DNA from: Cyanophora paradoxa
Lineage: Eukaryota; Glaucocystophyceae; Cyanophorales; Cyanophoraceae
Direction: 5' to 3'
Length of the DNA: 64,000 bases
NCBI GenBank assembly: GCA_004431415.1
Contig: QPMI01000503.1
Span: forward strand, 186,001 to 250,000
Shown here: piece by piece, positions 36,075 through 48,300 of the stretch
Layout of the letters: each line of letters opens with the position of its first letter
Position numbering within the stretch: position 1 is the first letter of the stretch
Notes under the pieces: generated by a model
Databases searched by the model: none
Seen by the model: only the letters and a program-made list of their open reading frames with translations
Told to the model about the DNA's origin: nothing
Translations under genes and position numbers: made by a program

Positions 36075-37510
36075 GGTACAAGGCGAGAAGGAGAACGAGG
36101 GAAGCCTACAGGAGGACGAGGCGGTAGAGCTCATCGGGTACAAGGTCGCAGAGCGCGCCGACGATGTAGCCGCCCCGGTCCCGCAGCACGTTGCGCATGT
36201 TCGAGCCGTCCATCTGCGCAGCACGCACAATTCAAAAGACGCGCTCAAATGGAGGGGGCGGCGCAGACAAGGATCGTAGCCATAGGACCGTCAGTTGCAT
36301 GCCCGAGGGCGGTCGCCGCGCGTTGGATAAGGTCGGGAAATGTGTCGAGCTGCGGGCAAATTAGCGGCGGCGGCGATGACGCGGTTGAGCGCGCCTTGGG
36401 GTGGAAAGACACGTTGGCAGTCTCCAGGAGACCCTCGCACTGGACGCGGATGTGCACGCGAGCCGCCATCGGATCGTTCGAGGCCGCGCGCATTAGACCC
36501 GGAGAATTCAGAGTGGTAGCAGGGATCGCTCCAGGCCCGATTCCCGAGGTTATTGCCCACGGAACCGAAGGATATCGATCCGTGCTGGGCGAGCCGACCG
36601 AGCTTGAAGCTGCGGGAAAACTGGCGGGCAACGCGGACGGCGCCGACTGTCGGTGCAGCTTAGCTAGCCTGTCGGGCTTCGGCGTGTTCCGGCGCTTATT
36701 CGTCCGCTCCGCCGTGTGCGTCGCGGTCATCGCAGCTATCGCCGCTGCCTTCGTCTTTGCTAGGGGATCGCTGAATTCGTGCTTTGCCAAGTGCCGCGTG
36801 AACGCGCTTGCCGACTTCGCCGCAAAGTTGAATACGCGGTTGCTGCATCCGTCGACCGTGCACTTAATAAACCTGCGCGCTTGAGATGAGAATGAGCCAG
36901 CGGCAGCAGGCGGAAGGCGCAGCGCACTCTTTCCCGTTCTTCCTGCCGATGCGGCCGTACTCCCAGTACCACGCATCGAGCTGCTTTCGCCTCTCCGCCC
37001 AGACATCGTCACTGTAGGGCACGAAATCTCCATCCTCATCAGCATCCTCCGCGCCCAGCTCGTTGGAAGCTGACGACGGCCCGGTTGACAGCGGATCGAG
37101 GTGGGCCGACGGATTGGCACCACTGCCGTCAAAAGATGCGCCGGAGTGAGATTCCGACGCAATTTCCGCGAAGCCCGAGGCTTCGGCTATGTAGCTGCTC
37201 GACGACATGGCCGGCTTGGTCGGCTCCTCGGCGGCTTGCCCCTCGACCAGCCTTTCGTGGCTGGGGGGGATACAGGCGCCAATTAGACAGAGCAAGCTGA
37301 CCCCTGCATGAAGTCCTCGCCGGGCGTCGCGGAAGTGGCGGAGGACGAAGCTGATAGCTGCGTTTCGATGCTCGGGCACATCGCCGACAGACGAGCTGCG
37401 AGCGGGCTCGGCGTTCGCTATTCCGCTCTAGCATTGCGGCATACAGGCTTCCACCAGGTCAAAGGCACTGCGTGTGTCTTTTCTGAGCTCAGCGGAGTGC
37501 CAGCGGCACC
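36075..37510. repeat. Right unit of the tandem segmental duplication
   Basis: This matches 33848-35275. The high identity of untranslated flanks and introns implies a recent event. Confidence 0.85.
36106..37208 (-). CDS. Unrecognised C2H2-type zinc-finger protein, copy B
   Basis: This is a paralogue of the gene at 33879-34958, in the same orientation. The start MSSSSYIAEASGFAEIASES at 37208 opens an uninterrupted first exon through FVPYSDDVWAERRKQLDAWY to WEYGRIGRKNGKE. Then comes the finger exon FIKCTVDGCSNRVFNFAAKS, ending RHLAKHE, with the same C-x4-C-x17-H-x3-H spacing. The linker is less conserved than either end. The C-terminal block VHIRVQCEGLLETANVSFHP is identical to copy A. The last exon is MDGSNMRNVLRDRGGYIVGA, then LCDLVPDELYRLVLL. 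An upstream in-frame ATG at 37379 exists only in this copy, so I prefer the shared start. Function unknown. Confidence 0.7.
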
Positions 37511-38085
37511 CGAGCTTGCGCTCTGCGTCTGCGGCGACCGGCACAGTCGCTTGCTTAGCGGCTCGTGTCGCGCTCCAGCCTCGTATCCAGCGCTAGCATG
37601 CTCGGTCGCGCTTGCGAATCCGCCAAGCAGGCCGCGCGCGGCGGGCCCCCGTCCGCTTTTGACCATGCACATGGCCAATTGCAAGTTGCAAGGCTTCGCG
37701 ACTGCGGCGCCCGGCCGGCACCGCGGCCGTCCGCAGTTTGGTTTCGCTATCGTGTGTGCGGGGCGCCCGGCCAGTACCGCCGCGGGCTTCCGCAGTTGGA
37801 ACGCACCACCGGGAGAAAGGTGCGCGCGCGGGTGTTGCGGCCAGTCGAGCTTGGGCTGATCCCGCCACCCCCCCGCAGATCCAGACTCATCTCCTCTCTT
37901 TTCGAATTCTTTCCTCAAACTTGAGCGTGAATAGTTCTCCCTCGAGAATTCGAAGTCGGAGCTCGAGCTCGTCTCCTCTAGCTAGCTTTAGGTAGATCTA
38001 GATCCCCTGAACGTCTTCTCTAGATCTAGATCTCTTAGCTTGTCAACGTCTTCGCAAAACTGGGTGCTTCCGCTGATCGAGGTCG
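37511..38085. other. Intergenic region upstream of the importin-alpha-like gene
   Basis: The left part repeats CGCGGGC/GCCCGGCC words. The right part (37880-38040) is rich in GAATTCGAA, GAGCTCGAGCTCG and TCTAGATCTAGATC palindromes and probably contains the promoter of the gene at 38086. No exon is seen. Confidence 0.55.
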
Positions 38086-40549
38086 ATGGTAAGCATGCAG
38101 ATTCGTGACCTCTCGCGGGCCTAGCATAATCATTTTCGCGTGCCTCGGTGCAGCCGGAGGAGCCAGCCGAAATCGCGAGGAGGCTCCTCCTCGAGACGCA
38201 GAGGCGTTTGCTCGGCGGCAGGCAGCCGTCGCAGGGCGCGAATTCGAAGATAAGCAACGCGGCGGCCATCGCTGCGGGAATTGTCCCATGCGCGATTTAC
38301 CTCCTGCGATTTGATGACAAGCCCAACTTGCAGGCACGTACGATGTCGATACTCTCGATTTCTGGTCGCGTTGCGGCAATTGCGCGGCAGGATTTGAGCG
38401 CGCACAGGTGGAGGCCGCCCGCTGGATTTCGGTCTTGACGAACACTTCGTTCGAGGCCACCCGCGCGGTCGCTCACGTGCAGGGCATTCCTCCACTCGTC
38501 CGCCTCCTTCGCTCTCCGCACGAGAAAGTGCGCCTCCAGGTGCGAAGTTTCGACGAGTGCTTTACATGTGCGTGCACGCGGGCGAGCATTCGACGGCTGA
38601 GCGGCTCCCGCAGGCTCTATGGGCGCTGGGTGGGATCACAGGCGACCTCCCCGCCCACCGAGACGACGTGCTCCGGGCAGGAGCGCTGGCGCCGATCTGC
38701 GACCTCGCGGCCGTGTTGGCGTCGCCGCACACCTCGGTCCGCGCCGCCGCCTGGGTCCTCTCGAACATCTGCAGGAACAGACCTAAGCCGCCCCTCTCCT
38801 CGGTGCGCTCCCTGGACCCGCTTCGCCGCATCAGCGCGTGCGAGCTCAGCCGCGGGCCCCCGCAGATCCGCGACGCGGTCCCCACCCTCGTCCAGCTCCT
38901 CTCGTGTGCCGACGTCGAGGTGGGTCGAAACCCCGGCCGGCGCCCCCACCTCTCTCCCCGCCCCCGAATCCGACCCGGTCGAAAGGTCCTTTCCGACGCT
39001 TGCTGGGCCCTCCACGAGGTGCTTGACTCTCAAACCCCGCCCGTCTCCGATCCTCTCTAGATCTTTCCTCCGCCTTACCGGCGGGCCGCGGCCGGGGGGG
39101 AAGGTCGCGACGGACGCGTCGTCGGACGCGCCGGCGACGCACGACGCGCTGCAGGCGATCGCCGAGGCGAGCGCCTGCGCGCCCCTCGCCCGCCTCCTCT
39201 CGTGCGCCCGGCCCGCCGTGTCGGGATCCCTTCTCGCCCTCCTCACGATTGGGCGTCGCCCCGGCAGGCACCTCGCGATGGCGGTGCGGGAGCCTGCGCT
39301 GAAGACCCTCGCGACGATCTGCACCGGCACCAACGAGCTCGCCCAGGCCCGCCCGCCCGCCCGCCCGGACCGGAGCCGAGCCGAGCCGCGGCCCGCTGAA
39401 CGCGCGCGCGCCCGGGCAGGCGGTTCTGGACGGCGGGGCGCTGCCCGGGCTCCTGGCGTGCCTGGAGAGCGGGGATGCCTCCCTCCGCCGCGAGGCGACG
39501 TGGGCCGCTTCCAACATCGCCGCCGGCACCCGCCCCCAAGTCAAGGCGCGCGCATGTGTACCACCCCCCCCCGCCCCTCGCGCCCCCCCCCCCTTCCTGA
39601 GCCGAGCCCAGGCCCTGATCGCCGCCGGCTTCCTACCCGCCCTCGTCTCCCTCCTCCGGCGCCCCGACGAGTGCCCGGACGACGCCGCGGTACCCCCCTT
39701 CCTTCTCCCCCTCCCTCGGGGGTACATGCTGAGCCGCCCGCGCGCCCCCAGTGGGCCATCTGCAATGCCGTGAGGGGGGGAGGCCCCCACGCGATGCGGT
39801 ACCTGCCCCGCCCCCGCTCTCCCGCGCCCCTTGCATCTGAGCCGGAGCCGGCGCAGGGCGGCGGCCGAGGCCGGCTGCATAAAGCCGCTGGTGGACCTGC
39901 TGAGCCCCGTGCGGGAGCCGCACCTGCTCGCGGCCATCGTGGCGGCGCTGGACGCCTTCGTGCGGGGCGGGGAGGCCTCGGGCCTGCCGGGCTCCAACCC
40001 CTACGCCGCCCTCCTCCGCAAGGCCGGCGCCCCCGAGCGCCTCGAGGGCCTCGCCTCCGGCGCCGCCGGCGCGTCCCTCGCCGCCGCCGCAACCGAGCTG
40101 CGGGCGCGCCTCGCCTCCTGGCGCGACCGCAAGCGCGAGGCCCGGCGCGGCTCCGGCGGCTCCGGCGCCGGCGCCGGCGCCGGCGGGAGGGACTGCACCC
40201 CGACGCCGCCCTCGTCCCCGAGCGCGAGCGGGCCTCCCCGGCGGCCTCCCCGTCCCGCGCGCAGCCGCCGCCAGCTGCAGCGAGCGCGGGCCAGCGCGGC
40301 CCGTACGTCTCCTTCCTCCTCGGCTCCGGGCCCCAGCCGTCCGCGGCCTCGGCCGGCTCGCCCTCGCCGCCGCCCAAGCCGGCGGTCCCGCGCGAGCTGG
40401 TGCTTGAGGCGCCGGGGCACTGCGACATCACCAGCGCCGACGCCGAGACCGCCGCGTGCCGCGGGTGGGCGGCGGTGTCGGCGCCGGCGCCCGTCGTCCT
40501 CGGTCCCTCCAACAGCGTCAACAACCTCAACAACCGCGGCCGGCCCTGA
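38086..40549 (+). CDS. Importin-alpha-like armadillo-repeat protein
   Basis: Nuclear-import adaptors of this family bind nuclear-localisation signals in a groove of ARM repeats. The first exon appears to be only the ATG at 38086. The intron (38089-38153) joins it in frame to PEEPAEIARRLLLETQRRLL. ARM-repeat text follows: IVPCAIYLLRFDDKPNLQ, VEAARWISVLTNTSFEATRA, ALWALGGITGDLPAHRDDVL and RAAAWVLSNICRNRPKPPLS. Later exons give IRDAVPTLVQLLSCADVE, VLSDACWALHE, ALKTLATICTGTNELAQ and AVLDGGALPGLLACLESGDA. They continue REATWAASNIAAGTRPQVK, ALIAAGFLPALVSLLRRPDE, AWAICNAVRGG and AAAEAGCIKPLVDLLSPV. The LSNICRNRPKPP and AAWVLSN repeats are diagnostic. The usual N-terminal basic importin-beta-binding domain is absent at this start. 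The C-terminus is a Ser/Pro/Ala-rich tail ending NSVNNLNNRGRP. Intron 2 begins with GC. Confidence 0.85.
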
Positions 40550-40972
40550 CGTGAGCGGCCGAGGTCGACGTCAGGCTGCGCAGGCCTAGGCTGCAGTGGT
40601 AGTGGTAGTGTTTTCGTGTTTAGCACCTGGAATCAGACCGTCACACCGCGCCAGCGGCAGCTAGAGCAGCGAGAAGTTGCTGGGGGGCGGAAGGAGGGGG
40701 GAAGGCCTAGGATCGGAGGAGGACGCGGGCAGACGAGTCAAGGGGGTACAGGTTATAATTCGGTCTTCAGCTGACTCCTTCCTCGCCGGCCGGCGCAACT
40801 AGCTTCTCGCTGCAAGCAGCGCGTGACGTCTTAGCGCATTCTAGGCATCGCAGCATCGAATCGAAACAGCGACAACTCAGCCGACGGCGTCCGCGGACCG
40901 AGCGCCGTCCGCTTGTTGCTCGTGGCGGCGGGCACGGTGCGGTGCGCGGCAAGCGAAGATCTCAACTCTGTG
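40550..40972. other. Intergenic region
   Basis: This lies between two genes on the same strand and probably holds the 3' end of the importin gene and the promoter of the SNF2 gene. A G-rich patch lies at 40678-40710. No exon is seen. Confidence 0.55.
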
Positions 40973-42319
40973 ATGACACAGAGTTCAGGTGCGCGCTCCC
41001 TTGCTCCCTCGCAGCCCCAGATGCACGCTCACTTGCTGGTGCGTTCGCCTGCCGATTACCCGCAGGCGCGCCCTCGCAAGCCGGTGAGAGCTTCGAGCAT
41101 TTTGTGCGTACATGCGGCCTGCACGAGGCGGACAAGTGCATCGCGCGGCTCAGCGAGGTGCGTTCCGTTCCCGCGCCGGGACGTGCGCGGGCCGGACCGG
41201 ACCAGGCGAGCTCGCTGCAAGCGAGCGTGCTGAGGCCTCGCAGGCTAACGTGGACTTCGATGTCGCGGAAGACCTCGACCAGAGCGCACTGCAGGGGATG
41301 GGCTTCTCCTGGGGTGCGCATGCGAATGCGTTTGCATAGATTCGTGCTGTGCGCCCGCCCGAGCGCTGCTGACGAGCCGCGCAGGGGACGCTCAGCGGCT
41401 CATCCGGGGCCTCGTGCGGCGCCAGAGGGAGGCCGAACGGCTCGCGGAGGCGGAGCACGAGCGCCGGCGGCCGCGGCCCGAGGCGGGGGCGGGGCGGCCG
41501 GAGCCCGTCGAGGAGGTGCTGGAGGACGGGGCGGCGCCGGAGATGGAGGAGGAGGCGGAGGACGCCGTGGACGGGCTGCAGGACATGATCGACGACACCG
41601 AGCAGGAGACGGTCATGGAGGAGATCCGGGCCGACCTGGGGCCCCTCATCCAGCACCTCCGCAGGGGCCGCGCCGACCGCGACCTGCTCGAGCAGGAGCC
41701 GCAGCAGGAGCCGCAGCAGCCGCAGCCGCAGCCGCAGCCGAAGGCGGGTCCCAGCCGCCCGCCGCGCCGCCGCGGCCTGGGCGAGACGATCGAGGCGCTG
41801 AGGAGAGCTCAGCAGAAGGCGGAGCAGCCGCCGCCGCAGGGTGAGGGCATCGCCGCCGCCCGTGCGCCCCTCCCGCCCTCCGCCCCGCTCCGCGCGCCTC
41901 TGACGCGCCTTCCCCCGCCGCAGCGCACGCGGACCCTGCGGCGCCGCTGCAGCTCTGCCCGTCCACGCCCTCCGCCCCGCCGAGCCCCTTCCCGCGTTCG
42001 TCTCCGCCGAGCCCCTCCGGTGCGCTCCGTCTCCTCCTTCCCCCTCCCCTTCTCCTCCACTGCGCTCTGACCTGCCGCCGCCGCCGCGCAGTGGGGGCGG
42101 GGGAGCCCCGGACGCCCGACACGGTCGCCATGATCACGGACCCCGAGCGGCTCCCCACGCCGCGGCCGGCGCCGCCGCCGCCCGAGTCGGCGAAGTCGGC
42201 GCAGAAGGGCGCGGGGCCGAGCGAGCTCGGGGGAGGCTGGCTGGAGGACATGGAGGAGGACATGGCGCTGCCCCCGCCCCTCATCCCGCCCCCCGCGCCC
42301 CCGCGCGAGCGGCCGGAGC

Positions 42320-42350
<31 letters not shown>

Positions 42351-45300
42351 GGTTGAGGAGGAGGAGGAGGATGAGGACATGTTCGAGCCGATCCCTCCCT
42401 CCGGCGACACTGCCGCCAAGCCGGCGGCTCCTAAAGACGGCGAGCCGTCCACAGGCGCTGCCACAGCCTCGGCGCCGGCGGCTGCGCGGGCGCCGCCGCC
42501 GCCGGAGGTGATCGTGCTCGACGATTCGGACGAGGAGGAGAGGGGCCGCGGCCCGCCCCCGGCCCCGCCCGGCACCGCGCCCCCGCCCAAGCGCCGGCCC
42601 CGGCCCCGGCTTCAGCTCCGGCGCCGGCGCCGGCGCCGGCGGCGTCGCGGGCCTCGGGCTCGGGCTCGGGCTCGGCGTCGGAGCCGCCGGCGAAGCGGGC
42701 GCGGCTCTCGGAGAAGGCGCGGGGGAAGCTGCCCGTCGGGCGCCACGTGCCCATCGACCTCGAGGAGGAGGACGAGGACGAGGAGGGGGAGCGGGAGGAG
42801 CGGCTCCGGGGGCCCCCGGCCCCGATGGAGAGGGGCGGGGCGGCGGCCGCCGCCGCCGCGGGCCGCCGCTTGGCGAGCCCCGCCGGCGAGGCGGCTGAGG
42901 AGGACGAGGACGACGACGAGGACGAGGAGGACGAGGAGGAGTACCTCCCGGGATCGGTCGGCCGGCTCTTCCGCTCGCCCCTCCCGCTCTCTCTGAACTC
43001 CGCGCCGCAGTTCGATCCCGAGGCGAACGCTCGCCCTCGGGCGGCGCCGGCGCCGAAGGGCGAGGGGGAGGCGGAGGCGGAGGCGGAGGGGCGGGGGGGC
43101 CCGCGGCGGGGCCGCTCGCGGGGCCTGGCCCCCCAGGACCGCGTCTCGCTTCCTTACACGGGGGAGGAGGAGGGGCTCGCGGGCCCGCCCAGCTCGGTGC
43201 GCCTCCGCCGCCCCTCCGTCCCGCTCCTCTCCCTTATGTTCGAGCCGGGGCCGGGGCCGGGGCGAGCGCAGCCGGAGACGCTGACGAGCGACGAGAGCGG
43301 CGGGGACGGGGGCGCCGGCTCCGGCTCCGGAGACGAGACGGAGATGGAGGACAAGTCCGAGGAGAGGGACGGGGAGCGGGCCGACCGGGAGGGGGGCGCG
43401 CCGACCGCCGGCCCTGGGCGCGGCCGCGGGCGCCGCCGCACGCCCACCCCGACGCCCCCCGAGGTTCGCTGGCCCCCCGTCCCTCCATCCCCTCCCCCCC
43501 ACCTAACCTTGCGTACCCCCCGCAGGCCGAGCCCTGGGACGGCGTGGAGGTGGACCCCGCCCTCCGCCACGTCGTCCCGGGGTACGAGATGCTCCCCCTC
43601 CTTCCCCCCTTCCACGCCTCCTCCTGACGGGCCCTACGCTTCAGGGTGGCGGTGCACAGCGCCGTGGCGCGGCACCTCATGCCCCATCAGGTCCCCATCC
43701 CCTTCCTCCCCGCCTTCTCGCGCGCCTCCAACTCTAAGGCCCGCGCAGCTGGAGGCGGTGCGGTTCCTGTGGCGCACGTGCGTGGAGGAGGTCGACGCCC
43801 TCGCCGCCCGCGACGCCAAAGGCAAGCGCCGCGCGCGCCGCTCCCCCGCCCGCCGCCTTCCGCCGCCCTCCGCTCACGCGGGGCCGCCGCCGCCGCCCCG
43901 CGCGCAGTGCAAATCAGCGGCGGCGTCGTCGCCCACAACATGGTACTGTACCCCCGGCCCCGCCCCCGGCCCCCCGCCCCGCTCCTGCGCCTGACCGCCT
44001 CGCCTCACCTCGCCTCGCCTCGCCGCAGGGCCTCGGCAAGACCCTCTCGGTCCTTCCTTGCCCCTACCCCCCCGGCCCCGCCGCTTTGCCTCCCTCTGAC
44101 GCCCCGCAGACGATCGCGTTCCTGCACACGCGGCACCTGCACCCGGGCTCGCCCCGCCCGCCCTGCTTCCTCATCGTGGCCCCCGTCAACACCACGGAGA
44201 ACTGGCTCGCGGAGCTGCGGCGCTGGGTACCCCCCAACGCCGATCCCATGCGCATCGAGCCGGCCACCCCGAAGGCCAGGCTCGAGGAGGCGCGCCGCGC
44301 CGTACCCCCCTTTCATTCTCGGTCCGGCCTCCTTTCTTACTCTGTGCCCCCGCCAGGTCGTCTCGCGCCTTGAGCGCTGGCGCACCGAGGGCGGCTGCTT
44401 CGTCATCGGGTGCGCTGTACCCCCACCCCCCTCCCCCCCGCTTCCTGACCCTTTGCTCCCCTCCCGCCGCAGCTACGAGCGCCTGCGGCAGCTCCTACTC
44501 ACGAAGGAGCACGCCAACATGGGTACGCATCCTTCTCCGCCTTCAGCTTTCGGCCCGCCTCGCCCCACCTCGCCTCACCAGCCTGGCAGTGGCGAAGGCG
44601 ATGAAGAGCCAGCGGGGCCGGCGCGGGGCGGTGCGGGCGAACCAGGGGGCCCTGGAGCGCTTCCTGCGGAGGCCCGGCGCCGAGGGCCAGGAGCGCACCG
44701 CAGACGAGTTCCTCAAGGTGGCAGCCTCTACTGCTCTCCGCAGTCTCTACTTTAGAGCCCTGACCCGCCCGCCCGCCCGCCGGCAGATGGCGAAGGCGCG
44801 CTCGTCGCCCAAGTACAACCGGGAGCTCGCCGACGCGAAGAGGCGAATCGCGCGGGACCCCCTCGACACGCCCGGCCAGGCGCGCCCTCACCTGAGGTTT
44901 TCCCCTTGACTTTGGCGAGCTGTACCCCTGATTCCTTCCTTCTCGCCCCCCCCTCCCCCCCCTCCCCCCCTCGCAGGAATTGTTCCGGCGGGCGCGGGCG
45001 GCGCTGTGCGGGGCGGCGCGGCCCGGGGGCGAGGCGCCCTTCCCCTGCCCCTTCGACGTCCTCGTCCTCGACGAGGGGCACCGCATCAAGGTGCGAGAGT
45101 ACCGTACCCCGGCCCCTCCAACCCTTGACCCCTCCGCAGTCGGACGGGAGCCAGCAGACGGTGGCGATGGGCCTGCTCTCGGCCCGCCGGCGGGCCCTGC
45201 TCTCGGGGTACCCCCTCCAGAACAACCTCTGGGAGTACTACCACATGCTCGGTCCGCGTTCCTCTGCTGGGGTTATGACATCGGGGGGTACTGACCTTCG

Positions 45301-48300
45301 GGGGGCGCAGAGTACGCTCGCCCGGGCTGCCTCGGTGCGCCGTACCCCCCTTACCCCTCCCCCTCCCCCGCCCACACCTCTGTACCCCCCGCAGGCACGC
45401 AGCGGGCCTTCTGGGGCTCCTTCATCTGGCCCATCGATTTGGGGACCTTCCGGGACTCGAACCCCGACGAGGTCCGCACGATGTACAAGCGCCTCCACGT
45501 CCTCCACGAGGTGCCATACCCCCCTCGGGCTCCACCCCCCCCTACACTCTCACACTTCGAGCAGCGCGTGAAGCCGTACGTGGACCGGCGGGACGCCGGA
45601 GTGCTCCGCAAAGCCATCGCCGAGCGCAACGACGACCGCCAGGCCCGCCCCGCTCCGAATCATCGTACCCCGCGCATGGCCTTACCCGCTTCGTTCGCAG
45701 AAGTTCGAGTTCATCCTGCACGTCCGCCTGGACCCCGTCTCGGTACCCCCCCTGCCCCTCCCCGCGCCGCCCTTGCCTCGGAGCTCTGACCGGCGTGCGG
45801 CAGGCGGAGCTGTACGAGAAGCTGGTGGCGGCTGCGCTGGAGGGACGGCTACTGCCCCCGCCGCCCCGCAAGAGCCGGCGTCGAGGGCGCAAGGCGCAGC
45901 AGGGCCAGCAGCAGCAGCAGCAGGGCCAGGAGGAGGAGGAAGAGGAGGAGGAGGAGAACGGGGCGGAGGCGGGCGCGGCGGCCGGGGAGGGGGGTGAGGA
46001 GGCAGGGGAGGATGCCCCCGCCGGCCCCGCCGGCCCCGCCGGCGGCGGCCGCGGGGCCAAGCGTAAGCGGGGGCAGCCTCGGCCTCAGCCTCAGCCTCAG
46101 CAGGAGGAGGGAGGCGAGGGCGGGGCGGCGGGCGGGGCGGAGGGGGCGGGGGCGAGGCCGCCGCGGCGGGGGCGGGGCCGGAGGCCCGGCGTGACCTGCC
46201 CGTCCTGATGGCCTACCAGGCCGCCCGCAAGGCGCCCCGCCCCGCCCGCCCGCCCGCAGCGCTTTCCTCTGCTAAACTGAAGCGGCGCAGATCTTCAACA
46301 CGCCGGAGGTCCTCCGCCGCTTCGTGCAGCGCCTCGCCGCCAGCACCGCCGCCTCCGCCGCCTCCGCCGGGGCGAGCTCGAGTGGCCCGGGCGCGGGGGC
46401 GCCGGCGCCGGGGCCGGGGCCGCTGGAGCCGGCGGCCTCCGCCGCCCCCTCGCTCGTCGTCGAGGAGGAGCCCGACGAGGCCAGAGCCGAGGCCGAGGAG
46501 GCCGAGGCCGCCCCCGTGCCCCCTTTCCCGCTCTTTCTCGTCGCTGCCCCGGTTCTAAGCCTAGCCCGCGCGCAGGAGAAGGGCGGGAGGGGGAAGCGGG
46601 GCGGGGCGAGGGCGCCCGCGCCCGGGAAGGTGCGGCTGGACTACGGGTCGTTCGTGGATCCGTCCTTCGGGGATCGGGCGCCCTTCGCCCCCACAGACTC
46701 TAATAAGGTGCGCGCGGCTTAGACGGTTTCCTGAACCTTCAGAGGAGGCTCGGGGCCCGCCCGCCCGCCCGCCCGCCCGACCGGCCGCGGCGCGCAGGTC
46801 GCCGTGGCGCTCGAGATCGCGCGCCTCTCCGCCCAGGCCGGCGACAAGGCCCGCCCTCCCCTCTCCCCCCTCGCTGGCACGTCGGCCGCTGAGGCCCCTC
46901 CCTCGAGCGCGCGCAGGTGCTGCTCTTCAGCGCCTCGATCGAGACGCTGGACGTCTGCGAGGAGGCCGCCCGCGCCGCCCTCGGGTGCGTGCCCGGGCCC
47001 CTGCAGCTCCCGCCGCGCCCGTCTAGCTCCGCCCGCGATCGACGGCGCCGCAGGTACGAGCCCGGGCGGGAGATGTTCCGCATCGACGGGCGCACGAGCG
47101 CCCAGAAGCGCCACGAGCTCGTCCAGAGGTGGGTCGCCCGCCCTCCCCTTCGCCGTGCCCCCGAAGAGGCTGGGCCCAGGAAGAGCACGCGTCTGAGAAC
47201 GCTTGCCCTCGCGCGCGCGCGCAGGTTCAACTCGGACGACGGGGCGCGCCTCTTCGTGATCTCGACGGTGGCGGGCGGTATCGGCATCAACCTCACCTCC
47301 GGTGCCCCCGCCCGCCCCCGAGCCCCCCGCCCCGCTCTTCCCTCGCCTGGCCTGCCCTGGCCTGGCCTGGCCTGGCCTGGCTCACGGGGATTCTTCTTCT
47401 TCTTCGCAGCGAACCGCGTGATCGTGATGGACGCCTGCTGGAACCCCTGCCACGGTCCGCGCCCCGCCCGGCCCCGCCCCGCCCCGCCCGCGAGAGACCC
47501 CGCCCCCGCCCCTCCCTCTGAGCCCGCTCCTTGAGCGCAGACACGCAGGCGCTCTTCCGGGCGTACCGCTTCGGGCAGCGCAAGGACGTCTTCGTCTACC
47601 GCCTCGTCGGTCCGCCCGCCCCGCCCCGAGAAGCTTATGATAGAGCGTTAGATCTAGAATACAGATCTAGAGCGGGTCCGATCCCGTGCGTGAGCCTCTG
47701 CCGACTCGCGCGCGCGCGCGGCAGCGGCGGGGACGATGGAGTGGCGCGTCTACACGCAGCAGGTCGTCAAGCAGTCCCTCTTCAAGCGCGGTGCGCCGGA
47801 CCCGAGCCGACGCCCCGCCCCTCTGACTGTACTCGGCGCAGCGGTGGACTGCGCGGCGACCTCGCGGCACGTGGCGCGGCAGGAGGCCGCCGACTACTTC
47901 GCGGTGCCCCTCGAGTGGCGCCCGCCCGCCCGCTACGCGCGCTCCTCCGCCCGCGACCCCATCCTCGCCGTGCGCCTCTACGAGGCCCCGCGCCCGCGCC
48001 CGCCGCCGTCCCCGGCTAACTAACGAGCTGCTGCCGGCGCAGGAGGTCGTCTCCAAGTTTGCGGGGGCGGCGGATGGCGCGGAGGGGCGAGCGGGGGACG
48101 CGGAGGATGAGGAGGAAGAGGAGTGGGAGGAGGAGGAGGAAGGGGGGGGCGACCGGCTCGCCGAAGCCCTGGGCCTCCCGCCCTCCCAGCAGCAGCAGCA
48201 GAGGCGGCTGCGGAGGCTGGGCGGTCGGGATCGAACGACGGCGGCGGCGGCGGGGCGGGCGCCGCCAGCGGGGGCGGTGCTGCTGCGCGTCCACGAGCAC

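Noticed and set aside
46190-46300. Apparent frame break between the SNF2 polyQ/acidic insert and IFNTPEVLRRF
   Set aside because: A GTGACC...GCGCAG intron of about 100 nt joins RRPG to IFNTPEV in frame, so no break is needed.
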